The notes below the pieces were generated by a model. It was given only the letters and a program-made list of their open reading frames with translations, was not told the DNA's origin and ran no database searches. Below are positions 48,661-62,483 of a DNA stretch of 64,000 nt, piece by piece (the first letter of the stretch is position 1; every line of letters starts with the position of its first letter). The translations under genes and the position numbers were made by a program. Source of the stretch: Impatiens glandulifera (taxonomy: Eukaryota; Streptophyta; Magnoliopsida; Ericales; Balsaminaceae); contig NC_061862.1 in assembly GCF_907164915.1 (NCBI RefSeq), positions 91,343,995 to 91,407,994 of the forward strand, given 5' to 3'.

Positions 48661-51600
48661 AAAATACTTCAAATCATAAAAGTTAAAAAAAAAACTATAA
48701 AAAAAAAAACCACTCACAATAATTTGTAATTTGTATGTAATATATAATAATTTATTTGAAGATGTATTAGATGACCATTAAGGCCTAACCCATAAAGACT
48801 AAGGCCTAAATAGTTCAAGGCCCATATTAGCTGGTTCAATATGAGATTATATATAAAAGATTGTTAAGAACAAATAGGTTTATTAGAGAAATTCATTAAT
48901 TTATGAATCAATTGTTGGAATTCATTCCAACCATATTTATTTTGTAGATTTCTTACAATTTAATGAATTTGTTTTTTTCACAACCCTAATTTTATGACGT
49001 TGGTTAGGTCAGTTCTAACCAGAGATTAATCAATCTATTAGAAGATGATCAAGATCATTTTTTCTCCTTTATTTGTCTTCCCTTCTTATTTTTCCTTCTA
49101 GATATTTTAATGTAACTAATATTAATTTTATAAATTTTATAGTGTGTTTAAGGACTTATTTATTTTTCAATGTATAAATCATTTTTAACAAACAATCTAT
49201 AAAAATGTATTATACAATTATTTGTGTAGATATTTTAATATGAAATAATATTTAAATAAATAAATAAAAATGTTTTTTTAAATAATTATTATCACCAAGA
49301 CTCTTATAATAAATATGTGACGAATCATTATCAAAACAAGGGATATCTATTATTGAGGGCCCGAAATATAGTATTTATTAGCTAGAGACATCTTTATACA
49401 CACGTAAACAAGTCACAATTGTCTTTCTTTTTCATTTTGTTTTCTTTCTTTGTTTTTGGTTAAGAAATTGTGCAATTGGAGCGTATTAATACGTGTAGGA
49501 ATTCTTCCGATTTTAACGCATATTATTTGTGGAAAAAATCAGATAGAGTTGAGGAATAAGAAAACTATACAATTATATCACAAAGAATGAGAGAAATGAA
49601 ATGAATAATTAAAAATAACGAGTTGTTAAAACAATGACATATAAGTTTCAAATAATTGTTTAGAAGGAAAACAATTTACAGGTAAGACAATTTTAATGGA
49701 GTTAGACTTTTAGTGGTTAACTTAATTTGTTTTTTTTTTTATAATTTCAATGAATTGAAACAGTTTTACGACAGAAAAAAGAAGAATATTCAGTAATATA
49801 TTATCGTATTATCACAATATAAGTAAAATATAATAAAACTATATTTATGTTATTAATCATAACATCTTTCTTCGTTAAATTTAGTATAATTAATAGACAA
49901 ATTGTTATAAGAACGCCAAGAAGTACTTATTGCTTCGAAGTGAAAGTCGCTACATGTAAGGCATGGATGGTCTAGACTGGACAACTAACAACATTTGATT
50001 ACCACTTTTAATATGGGGCTTCTATGAAATACATTAATGATCGAGATAGAAAATCGAAAAAATGGCGAATAACACAGAAATGATTAAAAACGCAGTGGAA
50101 AAGGGGAGCCTATAAAAATTTTAGCATCATAAACTTTAAAAAATGAGTAACAAGACTGCTTTACAAAATAAAATCTATGCACATCACTGTTTTTGTTCTC
50201 TGATTTGCACTGCTGGTTGGAGGATTGGGAAATAGATGATTATGATTAAAATGATAATTTATTTATTTTTTAAAATCACATATTTGGTTTGAGTTATTTC
50301 AATAACACAAATTCAAAAAAATATAATATCACTTCTTTTCCTATATTAAATTATTCAATTCATTAACAAAAATATTAAAATATTTTTTATTTTTAAATTA
50401 TTAAATACTAAAGGCAATTTAAGCTTTTTTATCTCAAAAAAAAATACATTTCCTTAAAATCACCCATCATTATTTTTAAATAACTCGAATATGAATAACC
50501 TAAATGATTTTTCTCTTTTTAAAGCAATTATTATCACTATTGAGTCATTTAGGACTATTAGTACCAGTATTTTCTGTTTTGAGAAAAGGTTATTAAACTT
50601 TTTATATCATGTGATCACAATTAATTTACATGAAAATAAAGCATAAGTGGGTAGCGAAGTCAACTACTAATTTGGAAATAAAGGGAAGAATGTGACATTT
50701 GCATCATTTTTCGCGAGTTTTTGAAAAAAAAAAATCTCCTTTTAGTTTAAACAAATTTATTCAACTTCCTTAAGAAGTAACATATGGACATTGAATGAAG
50801 GTTTAAGTATTATGTGGTCGATCAGATGCGTTTTTAAACTCTAGAAGTTGCTGGTCTTCAAAATTAGCAATGATAATGTCATTTCTTTTGTAAAATACTT
50901 GATTCTTCGTTTGAAATTTAAAACTAAGGATCTCAGTTCAAAATGTTTAGAATGCATGACAACTTAAAAATGTTTTCTTTAGTCCTCTCCATTTGACATA
51001 AACCTTTCCAATTTGTTCATTCCAGATTGTTAATTTCTTTTTATCTAATTATAAATTCGAATGAAAATGGTTTGATGAGATAATTTCTCAATTTCCAAAA
51101 CTTGGGAAAGAATCAGAAGCAAATAAGATCTAATATTACAGACTATTTCAAACAACAATTCATACTTTGGGTTAGCTTTTCTTGGAAATATCATTACCAA
51201 AGACAAGCCCGGATAACAAATTTAAGTTCGTTGAGGTTGAGTTGTGTCTATTTAGTTGCATGAAGAAGAAAAAAAACTTAATCAACTCATTTTTCATTGT
51301 TATTATATTGTAATTATTTCCCTTAAGTTTAATCAAAGTTAGAGAATTGATGGCTACAACTTCAAAGTATCAAAGGGAAAAATGTTTTTCAACTCTTTAA
51401 TTATGTTCATTTCCAATTTGTATTTATGAAATTTAGAATAAGAGAAATGAAAAAGTTTTTTATTCCAAACCTAAGAAAAGAATTGGAAAAAAAATAATTG
51501 TACGAGTTAATTATTCTAAACTAATAAATAAATAAATAATGGAAATATATTTAAGAATTTGCAACTCTCTAAGTAGGTTTGGGTTAAATAACTCAAATCA

Positions 51601-51864
51601 AAAAAATATATTTTTGACTCTCATTTTCTTTATCACATCACTTATTTATTAAACAAAATATTAAAATATTTTTATTTTAAATTATTATTTTTTAATTTTA
51701 TTGTATATTAATATAGCTGTAAGCCTTTTTATTAATAATTTTTATATTTTCTTAAAATCACTATAAATTATTATTTTGAAATAACTCAAATTATAACAAC
51801 TAGTATGTATCTAGTGCATTTACACGAGTAATAATATAAAAAATCATGAAAAAAATATTACCGT
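48661..51864. other. AT-rich intergenic DNA with two MITE-like copies
   Basis: Copies of the TTATTT/AATAACTC-edged family lie at about 50275-50515 and 51580-51805. They share AAAATATTAAAATATTTTT and a TTAAGCYTTTTTA phrase. No gene, RNA or longer repeat is seen in the rest. Confidence 0.45.
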
Positions 51865-52216
51865 AAAAATGTTTATGGGCGGGTAAAACTCATAATCCGA
51901 ACCAAATATCTATTTACTATCACATATATTCAAGTTAATCACAACTCTCGACCCGGCAATCCAGATACTTTAAAAATTAAGCATCATTATATATATATAT
52001 TAATTAGTTAAAAAGTTGAACTTATATTGTCAAAATGTCTCGCGTTCATCAAATTTGGTGTTGAATTTAAAATATAAAGTGTTATTAGTTTAGTTGGTTA
52101 AAAGATTGTACTTATTTTGTTAGGTTGCAAGTTCGAACTATACCTATAAGTTTTATTTTTAACCGTTTTAAGTTTATGGGCGGGTCAACCCACAATCCGA
52201 CCCAAGTATTCATTTA

Positions 52217-52247
<31 letters not shown>

Positions 52248-52294
52248 CCACAACTCTCGACCCGGCAATCCAGACACTTTAAAAATTAAGCATC

Positions 52295-52296
<2 letters not shown>

Positions 52297-52363
<67 letters not shown>
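52297..52363. repeat. TA microsatellite
   Basis: Uninterrupted (TA)n of about 66 bases within one unit of the tandem array. Confidence 0.9.
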
Positions 52364-52366
<3 letters not shown>

Positions 52367-53293
52367 TTAGTTAAAAAGTTGAACTTATATTGTTAAAATG
52401 TCCCACATTCATCAAATTTGGTGTTCAATTTAAAATGTAAATTGTTATTAGTCTAGTTGGTTAAAAAATTGTACTTGTTTTGTTAGGTTGCAAGTTCGAA
52501 CCATACCTATAGCATTTTAAATTTTATTTTTAACCGTTTTAAGTTTATGGGCGGGTCAACCCACAATCCGACCCAAGTATCCATTTACTCTCTCATATAT
52601 ATATATATCCAAATTAACCACAACTCTCAACCCGGCAATCCGAACACTTTAAAAATTAATTATCATTATATATTATATAGATTAGTTAGTTAAAAAGTTG
52701 AACTTATATTGTTAAAATGTCATGCGTTCATCAAATTTGGTGTTGAATTTAAAATATATAGTGTTATTAGCTTAGTTGGTTAAAAGATTGTACTTGTTTT
52801 GTTAGGTTGCAAGTTCGAACCATACCTATAGCATTTTAAATTTTATTTTTAACCGTTTTAAGTTTATGGGCGGGTCAACCCACAATCCGACCCAAGTATC
52901 TATTTATTCTCACATATATATTCAAATTAACCACATCTCTCGACTCGACAATCCGGACACTTTAAAAATTAAGCATCATTATATATATATATAAATTAGT
53001 TAGTTAAAAAGTTGAACTTATATTGTTAAAATGTCACGCGTTCATCAAATTTGGTGTTGAATTTGAAATATATAGTGTTATTAGCTTATTTGGTTAAAAA
53101 ATTGTACTTGTTTTGTTATGGTGCAAGTTCGAACTATACCAATAATATTTTTAATTTTATTTTTAACCGTTTTAAGTTTATGGGTGGGTCAACCCACAAT
53201 CCGACTCAAGTATCCATTTACTCTCACATATATATCCAAATTAACCACAACTCTCGACCCGACAATTCGAACACTTTTAAAAAATTAAACATC

Positions 53294-53295
<2 letters not shown>

Positions 53296-53371
<76 letters not shown>
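53296..53371. repeat. TA microsatellite
   Basis: Uninterrupted (AT)n of about 75 bases at the same position of a later unit of the array. Confidence 0.9.
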
Positions 53372-53373
<2 letters not shown>

Positions 53374-53690
53374 TTAGTTTAAAAGTTAAAATTATATTGT
53401 TAAAATGTCATGCGTTCATCAAATTTGGTGTTGAATTTAAAATATAAAGTGTTATTAGCATAGTTGGTTAAAAAATTATATGTGTTTTGTTAGGTTGCAA
53501 GTTCGAACCAACCATACCTATAGCATTTTTAATTTTATTTTTAACCGTTTTAAGTTTATGGACGGGTCAACCCATAATCTAACACAAATATCTAATTACT
53601 CTCACATATATATCTAAAATAAGCACAGTTCTCGACCCGATAATCTGAACACTCTAAAAATTAAGTATCATTATATATATATATATAGAT

Positions 53691-55735
53691 AACCCAATCC
53701 AAACTAGCCTAAATATAATATAGAAAAAGGTTATTGACTCTAGTTAGAATTTGTTTCTTTGAATGGAATATAATATAGAAAAAGGCTATTGACTCTATGG
53801 ACTTTTGGCTACCCCAATTTAACGATTTAAGTTTTTTTTTATGTATTTTTTCAATTTATTTGACATTTTTATTATATATTAGGCCCAAATAATATGTGAA
53901 GGTTCGAACTTGAATCATTTTCATTAAATGAAGTTTACTTTAAATTGTGTCATATAATTGTTGAATTATCAAAATTTTAACTATTTGAGTATTTTTTCTT
54001 CTAAATAGACAAAATGTCTCACTTTATTTTAATGTACCATTTTCATTCTTTTAATAATTTTGTCAGATTTTTAAAATTAAATGATATTTAGAGACATTTT
54101 GGACGTATTTTTTAAAATTGAGTATTGTTTAAAGATTTACGTATTTTTATTTTTAATTATCAAAGTTAAACTAAAAAATATGTAATTAATAAAGTTTTTC
54201 AGGTAATTAATAGAAGTATAGAGAGTATCGCATGATATGTCTAGTATACTTTTGATAGAAATAGAGTTATGTACCCTTTTTGATTATTTATGTCTAAGCA
54301 ATTATTTAATATAAAGCATAGATATTATTAGGTGGAATACCCTCCTATGTGTCTACTAGGGAGTTTGAAAACGTAAAAATATATTTTCTTTAATAGAAAA
54401 AATTTTGTTTTTCGAGTTAAACAATATTAATACATAATAGAGTCGTCAAGAGAGTTGTAAGGCCTCGTTTTTTCTTCCTATGGCGTTTAATTTTTCTAAA
54501 AACACTTTGTGGTCTTTTAGAAATTTATTGGGCTAACCGGAATAATTTTTTTTCTAAAAATTTGTTAGTTACCTTTAGAATTTATTTCAGTAGCCTAAAT
54601 CTTATAACTCACTCTCTTTTTTTAATCTCGTAAAATAAATGAGGATTCAAAATGATATATTTGACTAATGAAATATGAATTTACAATTAATTTGTTTAAA
54701 ATGGCTGAACCTTTTTATATTTTAGAGTCATCACTTGATTTTTTTTAAATCAATAAAATATTTATTTTATTTTACGTGTACAAACGTATATCCATAAAAT
54801 TCTTTTTGGGTCCGTTGTTTGGTGACACTCGAGAAAGGGCTTTCACGCTATGTATTTTATACCGTTAAAAAACGGTCTCTATTTCGCAAAATTTGGACTA
54901 TTTAGAAAATTAGATTTTACGTTTTAATTATCCAATTATTTTTCTAAATTTTAAACATTATTTACGTTTGACATTTTAATATTAAAATAATATCAATATT
55001 TACTATTGATGTCGAAAATTATAGAAAATAGTACTTACAAAATATCAATTAAAGTAGTTAAATTTAAAATTAAATTCAAACAAATCTTTAATAATTTTTT
55101 GTTTTTGTTCTAAAATTATTTTAAAGATATTTTATAATTTTTTAGATTTTTTAAAAATAGTTTGAAGACTTTAAAATATTAAAAATGTGAAAATATATTA
55201 TTAAGTGAGAAACAAACCGGACCTAAAGGCCATTTGGACCGGGCGTGGGGTGAACCACCAGATATTGAGCACGACCTAGACGCGGTTTGGACCGGTGTCA
55301 ACGCGGTTCAATCAAGAGTCAACGCGTAACGAGGGGTGCGGATTGACCAGGCACGACGCAAGTTGGACTCAAGCGTAAGGGATGAGTTTCGACCAAGTCA
55401 CCCTTCATCTTCAACCTTCAGATTATTAACTATTGTTTTTTTTTTTTAATTTCCATTTAAGGCTTCTAACCCCAAAACCAACAACATAAGAAGCTTCCTC
55501 CCCTCCTATAGAACAAAATTAGTATAACCTAGAATCATCATTTCGTCGGAGCTTCGACAAAAAAACATATGTTTTGGCCAAAAAATTGATTTTGGTAATA
55601 AAAAGTTTCAATTTAAATTTCAGGCTTAGAAAGTTTTCTTAAGCTTATTAGAACTAAAACCAATTGATTTAAATCAACTAACTTAGCCTTTACACCGATT
55701 TTAAAATCGAGACCCAAGAACTTTTAAGAAATATT
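53691..55735. other. Intergenic DNA with a GC-richer island
   Basis: Mostly AT-rich. Near the left edge GAATATAATATAGAAAAAGG and its follow-up occur twice (about 53712 and 53766). Around 55220-55400 a GC-rich stretch carries repeated CGCGGTTYRGACC and GTCAACGCG phrases. It may be an LTR remnant of unknown type; no coding piece supports this. Confidence 0.35.
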
Positions 55736-55872
55736 TGATTTTGAAAACGAATGTGGATCTCAAACTAATCAAGATAAAGAAGAGATATGAGTAATAATCA
55801 AGGAAGCACAATAATAACACAAGATTTACATGAAAACCTAAAATGGAAAAACCACAAATAGAGGATGAAACT
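55736..55872 (-). repeat. 3' LTR of the minus-strand copia element, first part
   Basis: Starts TGATTTTGAAAACGAATG and matches 62484-62620 with scattered changes. It breaks off at the 11-bp duplication AGGATGAAACT. Confidence 0.75.
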
Positions 55873-56109
55873 TTATTTTTTGGGGGAAAACGGTTAACAC
55901 TATTTCATTAAGATCCCAAAAGTGGGAGGGTCAAGAATCAAAATTAGACAAAACATAGCTATGATTAAAGGATGACAATCAAACTACCCTAAAAAAATCT
56001 AATTAGTAGCAATTAAACATACAAACAAAGATTACAAACAAATATTATAAACTGTATCAAATCCTAATTATCCCAATCAATAATTTTTATTTCTATACCA
56101 ACTTGTTGT

Positions 56110-57901
56110 ATCAACATGTTGTCTCCCTCTTCCTCTTGTCCTTCCTCTTCCACTTGTCCTTCCACTTCCCCTTCCCCTTCTTTTTGCAATGAAAAAGGGA
56201 TGAACTAGAAAGGTTGATGGATACTGTCTACTCTAATTTTGATTTCCTTTTTATATGAACTCATTTTGATTTGATAGAAAGAACTATTCTTCAAAATTTC
56301 TGGGCTCTTCACCTTATTGTTCCCAACTTTAATTTCTGGATCATTGTCTTCATTTCTTTCAACTTTAGTTTTGAAATCCTTAGTAACTTTGAATTCCTCT
56401 ATATCAACCTTGAAATTCTTTTCTTTCTCTTGATTAAACTAAGTATCTTCCTCTATGTTTTCATCAGCAACCACTTTAACTTGATTTGATTGCGATTACT
56501 CAACTATCTCTTCAACATTATTAGATTGAGGTTCCACCTCCTTCTTCGTATTGCTTTCTTCTTGTACAAAATTTTCTTTATCTTCTGTTTCCTGTTCTTT
56601 AACCACATTTTTCTCTTTGATTATATGCACCCCTGTTTCATTTTCATGCATCTTATATTTTGGCCTTTATGAATTTTTTGATCTCTTCCTTAGCCAAATC
56701 ACATTTTAGGCTTGCATGTTGAAGGTATTGTCGAAAGAGCATATGTATGACCTCCACTCATAAGTGATTTCCATGATAGTAGGTTTTCCTTTTCTGTCAA
56801 CTACTGTCATATTTTTTTGGCAGTGTGCTTCTAGGATGCACCTCAATGTTAATTCTAACAAATGATAGGCGCTCTCATGCTTCAGTAATTGAGTCTATGT
56901 ATAATGATTTACCCAATAAACTTGTAAAATGACTAAGGGCTTCAGAATTGTACATATGTGCAGGTATATTCTAGAGCTTGAACCATATTTGTGCAGTTTT
57001 CTTTGCCTTACTCAATATGCTCAAGTCTTTAAACCATTTCCAACTTCATACAGTTGGATTCTATATATGTATGCCCATTTTCTAGAATTCTCTCCAGATT
57101 ATATCCATTCTTAAATTTAAGAAATATATATCATGGACATTTACTGAAACTTCTTCAGTCTTCTTCCTTCTCATTGCTTCAACAGTGCCTCTTTAGTAAT
57201 TGGGAAAGATACTCTGTTTTTTTATGGAATTTTCCACAACTACATTTTCTCATTTCTTTATACAATTGTCCTCTACTTCAGTAGGCAATTTAAATTCAAA
57301 TGGAGAATTCAATACTTCCACTTTTGTTTGTGTATTGCCCAAGTAGATTTCCCTTTATAAGTATAATTTTCTGCCTTTTTTGCATTGTTGTTCTTCTAGA
57401 CTTCATTAATTTTCCATGTCGAGTTGCTCCTGATAAAATATGAATTAGATTTGGGAGCCTTCATCAGCTCTTTCAATGTAGCAACTTACCATTGAATAAT
57501 TTTTTCATATTCTTTTTTTTCTGCAGCTCTAATCTTGAAAATAGTGGATGTTGAGTTGAATTGTTATATACTGCGCTTTCTCCTTATTAATGATAATTTC
57601 TCCCATTTTGGCATGCATAAGGAGCTTTGTAATCTGATTCTTGAGCCCAAACAGATTAGCTCTTTCATTATAGAGTATCTTCCAAGCTCATTTATTATCC
57701 CTCTGTTTTCCTGCATTATTTTCTTAGGAATTTTCTCTGTAGTAGTTGGAGCATATTACTTATTTGTGTTGTTATTATGTTGTTCTTTGCTGACTTCTTT
57801 AAAAAAAAATCAATTTCTTTGACTACTACTTCCTTAATTCCTTCAAACACAAACTCTCTGACTTTTTTAGATTTATTACTTTTGTTCTTCCCCTTCTCCA
57901 T
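56110..57901 (-). pseudogene. DUF4283-type ORF1 protein of the LINE-like element, copy 2
   Basis: The minus-strand ATG at 57901 opens a Lys/Asn-rich N-terminus (KKVREFVFEGIKEVVVKE) homologous to copy 1. Unlike copy 1, it lacks the internal duplication. The frame breaks after about 60 codons. Further pieces down to about 56110 follow the same order as copy 1. Near 56190-56110 an Arg/Gly-rich tail (RGRTRGRGRQ) precedes the stop. Not translatable as one frame. Confidence 0.55.
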
Positions 57902-58059
57902 GATGGTAGAAACAGAGTAATAAAACAGAATAATTACAGAAACTCTAAGAGATGATCACAAATAAACCCAATCGAGGGCAAATTTCAGCGACGCTTACAA
58001 ATGCACAAGAAATCCTAGACTATCGACACTTAATGGATGACTTACGATGCAAGACAATA

Positions 58060-58265
58060 TTGTGTCGCCCGTGTCGCATGTGCCTGTCGTGCCGCTTGTT
58101 CTGTACCGCTTGTGCCGATCACGATTTTTCTTATAAATGGTGATTCCGGTGCCGATTTGATGACTATCGACGTAAGACAATATTGTGTCGTCCGTGCCAA
58201 TCATGTTGTGCCGCACGTGCATATCGTGTCGCCGTTTCTATCGTGCGGTGCCGCATGTGCCGATC
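58060..58265 (-). repeat. GTGTCG/GTGCCG-rich 5' block of LINE-like copy 2
   Basis: GACAATATTGTGTCG occurs at about 58053 and 58178, in two diverged units of roughly 125 bases. Between them lie many TGTGCCG and CGTGTCG words. The corresponding block of copy 1 is at 25515-25740. Confidence 0.55.
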
Positions 58266-58441
58266 TATGAGTTCGAATATAAATTTTGGTACTCGATCGA
58301 GTTTGAATTTGAATATTTACAATGTAATTTGAGTCGAGCTCGAGTAGTATGGTATTTGACTCGACTCAACTCGTTTACACCCCTAGTTATGATTATATCT
58401 CTAACCTGAAATGTTATTATTTGTATTAAATATTGGTTTCA

Positions 58442-58654
58442 AGGATGAAACTCTTTACTATGTTGTCAAGAGAATATTACAACTTAAAAAGAGAGAAGAA
58501 TAATGACAAATATTTTATGTGTAATAAACTTTAACTAAGATCGTATATTTATATGTCACATAACTAGGTCATTGGACCTAAATATCAAACATTTAGAATT
58601 TATTTTATCGCACTACAAGCCTAGGCCCTAGTCTGGGTCACCAAAACTCTAACA
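58442..58654 (-). repeat. 3' LTR of the minus-strand copia element, second part
   Basis: Continues the LTR after the LINE-like insertion and ends ACTCTAACA. On the minus strand this reads TGTTAGAG behind a purine-rich AAGGTGAAGAT tract. Confidence 0.7.
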
Positions 58655-59039
58655 ATCTTCACCTTGACACGAATCTAGTATGTCAAAAGAATTTTTTTTC
58701 AAAATATAAACAACAACCCTAATAGTCTCCATCTCTTCAAAAAGCTCATATGGGCTTCAACAATCAATACGAACTAAGTTCGGACAATGCTCAAACTTAG
58801 CAATGATGAGCACCTTCGCCATCATAACAATTGGATTATCAACAGTATTAATCATGCTCACATAAATATCACCAAGAGTAATAACATCACATACAAAATG
58901 ACATCACACATAAATGTGCTTAGTTCATTCATGAAACATCTAATCTTTCTTTAAAAAAAATATCATTTTAACTATCACAAAAGACTGTCATCATCTGTTA
59001 ATCTTTCTTGAATTCCCTGAATAGGCCTTTCAATCAACT

Positions 59040-62000
59040 TATTTACAAGTTTCTGTAATGACCATGTATTCTACCTCAGTAGTAGACAACGCGACTATAC
59101 TTTATAGAGTCGCTTTCCAACTAATCGCACAACCGTCAATACAAAAAACAAAACATGTAAGCGGTCTTCTTCTAACAAGATTGTCAGCATAATTAAAGTC
59201 GACATAACTGATAACTCCATCTCTAGTCCTCCCAATCTGTAGATGAACATCCGTTAAGCCTCTTAAATAAGGTAAGATTTACTAAACTACTCTATAATAC
59301 TCTTTACCTGAATTTTTTAGGTATCTACTAACTGCATTTATTGAATATGTCCATTTTGACCGAGTACAAATCATTGCATACATAAGTGAACCAATTACAA
59401 TGAAATATGGAGCTCGTAACATATACTTGATATCCTCATCATACTGAAGTGATATAGTAGAAAAGAGTTTAAAGTGAGTTGTTAATTGAAAACTCACGAA
59501 ATTAGTATTAAACATGTTGAAACAACAAATGACTTTCTCAATATATTTCCGACATAGGTACAATTTTCTAGCTGCTTTATCTTTGGAAATCTCCAATCAA
59601 AATATTTTCTTTACAGATCTTAAATCATTTATCAAACTCTTTTTTGAAGTTGTGCATATACATTCTTTATCTCCTTTTAATCATTAATTGTTATCATCAT
59701 ATCATAACATATAAGAGGAAATAAATAAACGAACTATCGTAATCAATTTTTAAGTAAACGCAACTATCAAAATCACTTTTTTTGAATTCTTGAATGGTCA
59801 TAAAAGAGTTAAAAACTTTTGTACCACAACCTTTTCGATTGATTTAAACCATAAAATAATATCTTCAAATAACAAATATAGTCATCTTCTCCTTAAGGCT
59901 GTAAATCATTTAGGTCGATGCATAGATATGTCTTCATCTAAATCTTTATGTCAAAACGTGGTATTCATATCTAGATGTTCAAGTTTTAAAATATAAATTT
60001 TCACAATAGCAAGTAATGCTCGAATCAAAATATGTTTCACAGCCAGATAAAACACGTCAATAAAAACCAATCTCTTAAATTTGACTATAATATTCATCAC
60101 CGAGTCTTCGAGGAGGTCTAATATCACATATGGGTTTATTTGTAGAAATATGATATTGTGGTGAAAATGGTGAATTATTTGACAACTTTAGTTTAGTTAA
60201 TGACACTATCACAAGTACAGATTCTAATCTGATCTCAAAATCCACATGCTTGCTAATTTTTTGTTGAATCTTATCTCGAGAAGTGTTTGATTTTTTCTCA
60301 ATATCAGCACAAGAAGATATACGTGTTGTAGTATTTAACATAGGTGTCTTGTCAAAAATAACATTTTGACTAATTATTACATTTTTGGTTTCAGAACATC
60401 CTAGATTATACCCCTTTACAACGGACTTGTAGTAGATTAAAATACACTTCATAAATTTAGTATCAAATTTCCTTCATTATTAACATGAGCATACATAGAA
60501 CACCCAAAAATTCTCAAATCAAAATAAATAGAAGGAATATTATACCATACTTCTTGTGGAGTTTGTTTATTAATCATAGTCGACGAAGAACGATTGACGA
60601 GGAAACATGTTGAAGTTACAGTTTCAACCCAAAATAATTTTGGTAAATCAGCATTAAGGAGCATACAACACACATTATTCATCAAAGTCTTATCATCATC
60701 TCTTCAACACCATTATGTTGTGAGTTTTTAAGCACTATGTTGTGAATCATGATTCTTTTAGTCATGCATAAAGTATTGAATTCTTTATAACAGAACTTCA
60801 AACCATTATCGGCACACAAACATTTTATTATTTTTTTAGTATAATTCTCAATCGTAATCTTCCACTCCTTAAATTTAGATAACAAATCACTCTTCTGCTT
60901 AAATAATAAAGCTCAAACTTTTCTAGAGAAATCATCAACAACCGTCAACATATAATATGCACCTCCATAGAAGGTATTTTTGACGGCCCCAAGAGATTAG
61001 AGTGAATATCAAATGTTCCTTCAGTGTTATAAAATCTTTTAGAGAACCTAGCTATTTTTTACTTGTTGAAGATGCAATGCTCACAAACATCAATTTACTA
61101 ATATTATGCCTATAAAGAAGTCCATGTTTGCTCAACTCAGTCATGTCATTCTCACTCATATGACCAAGTCACATATATCACAACTTTGTGACAATATCAT
61201 TAAATAGCGAGGATGTGACGACATTAACATCACCTATAAATATGGATTCTTTAAGAACATATAACATGTTAGGTTGGTTCTCTTTGAACTTTCATCACAA
61301 CAAGAACACATCTACTAACTTTTATAAGTCCACTTTCAATAGTGTACTTTTATTATTTTGAATAAAGGTACTAAGAGAAATAATTAGGAACATGTCTCAC
61401 AACATCAAGTGTTTGAACAGCTTCATCAAATATATCATTATTCATTGTTTATATACCCATGACCTTACATGATGAATTATTTCATATTAATACAATACAT
61501 TTGAAAACTATATCATATGTTGAAAACTAGTGCCTACTAGGACACATATGATATGTACAACCAGAATCGAGTATACAATTATTTTGGCATTTTGCATCAC
61601 AAATAGAAACCATGAGGAGTTCACTTTTTTTTGCTTCAACAATACTTGTTTCGCCGAATTTTTTTCTTATGTTTTTTAGTTAGAATACCATCATTTTTCT
61701 TAATTTTATTTTCTAGCTTCCAACACTCAAATTTTATGTGGACTCCTTTCTTGCAATATTTGTAAGTCTTCCAAAATTTTCTTCAATTTGATCCATTTTC
61801 ATGATAATCTTTTGAAACCCTTTATTGGGTTCTCCCTTAGGCAATAAGGCCCTCTATTGGACCATCAGAATGACTAACAAGATGTTTCATGTGCTCCTGA
61901 AAGAATAATATCATAAACATCATTAGATGTGATAATATCACGACTAAATAAAATAGTATCACGAAATGTGATATACGATGGAGGCAACGAACACATTAGA

Positions 62001-62110
62001 ATCAAAGTTAAATCTTCATCATCATACTTGACTTCTAAAGCCTCCAAATCAACAACAATTTCTTTAAATACCGATAAATGCTCTTGTAAACACGTATCTT
62101 TTGGCATACG
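59040..62110 (-). pseudogene. gag-pol relics of the minus-strand copia element
   Basis: In minus-strand order: a Gag UBN2 piece (62107-61874, LMCSLPPSY); a protease motif LDSGCTYHMC near 61570; integrase pieces (60885-60449, with ADNGLKF for the second catalytic Asp and LPKLFWVE); an RT to RNase H linker (59596-59282, IGSLMYAMICTRSKW); and RNase H words VDFNYAD and IVALSTTEVEY near 59200-59060. Each piece is bounded by stops or shifts. Most of the RT is missing or too decayed to see between 60075 and 59600. Confidence 0.7.
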
Positions 62111-62470
62111 ATAAAAGTATAATTTTCTTCAGATGTAGCTTACTAGTAAGACTTTTCGTCGTACTTAACTATTTTAGTTTCAATCATAACCCAACAATTC
62201 TTGTCTCCTTCATAACATCATGTAGCATATTATTCGACATATGATAATGTATATTAGATATAGTTTTGCAGTCATTTCTCTTCTACTCTCCACGAACTGT
62301 GCATCTTATCAAACACTAATAATATTTTATCCAAATCCATCTAAGAAAACATAGCTCGCATCTTTACCTGTCATAAAGAAAATCTAGTGTTGCGATCCAA
62401 CAACAAAATATCATACTTCATACTCGACATCTCCGAAAATAGATATAGTCTTAAAATCAAAAATCTCAAT

Positions 62471-62483
62471 GCTCTGATATCAA
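62471..62483 (-). other. Primer-binding site of the minus-strand copia element
   Basis: On the minus strand it reads TTGATATCAGAGC, a one-to-two base variant of the copia TGGTATCAGAGC. It directly abuts the LTR. Confidence 0.7.

Larger units (their letters stand above)
51865..53690 (+). repeat. Tandem array of ~300-380 bp units with tRNA-like boxes
   Basis: Six copies of GGGCGGGTCAACCC (or one-base variants) occur near 51877, 52178, 52549, 52868, 53182 and 53561. Each is followed by CTCTCGACCCGGCAATCC, a TA run of variable length, and AAATGTCACGCGTTCATC. In five units TAGCTTAGTTGG (A-box-like) stands about 44 bases before AAGTTCGAACC (B-box-like). Length differences come mostly from the TA runs. 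The boxes suggest a tRNA-derived SINE included in the repeated unit. Confidence 0.75.
55873..58441 (-). mobile_element. LINE-like element, copy 2 (ORF1-type protein only)
   Basis: It is flanked by AGGATGAAACT at 55862-55872 and 58442-58452, an 11-bp duplication. The 3' end is at the left, with a short A-tail seen as TTATTTTTT. The next 200 bases match copy 1 at 18668-18860. At about 2.57 kb it holds DUF4283-type coding relics, an RG-rich C-terminal piece and a GTGTCG/GTGCCG-rich 5' end, but no reverse transcriptase. The very end (58330-58390) has GAGTCGAGCTCGAGT and TTTACACCCCTAG phrases, typical of a separate hAT-like MITE end. Confidence 0.75.

Noticed and set aside
52080..52150. Functional tRNA gene
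   Set aside because: A and B boxes are present but there is no foldable acceptor stem or clear anticodon arm; it fits a tRNA-derived repeat.
53051..53377. 108-codon frame ending in YIYIYI
   Set aside because: Translation of tandem-array DNA and a TA microsatellite.
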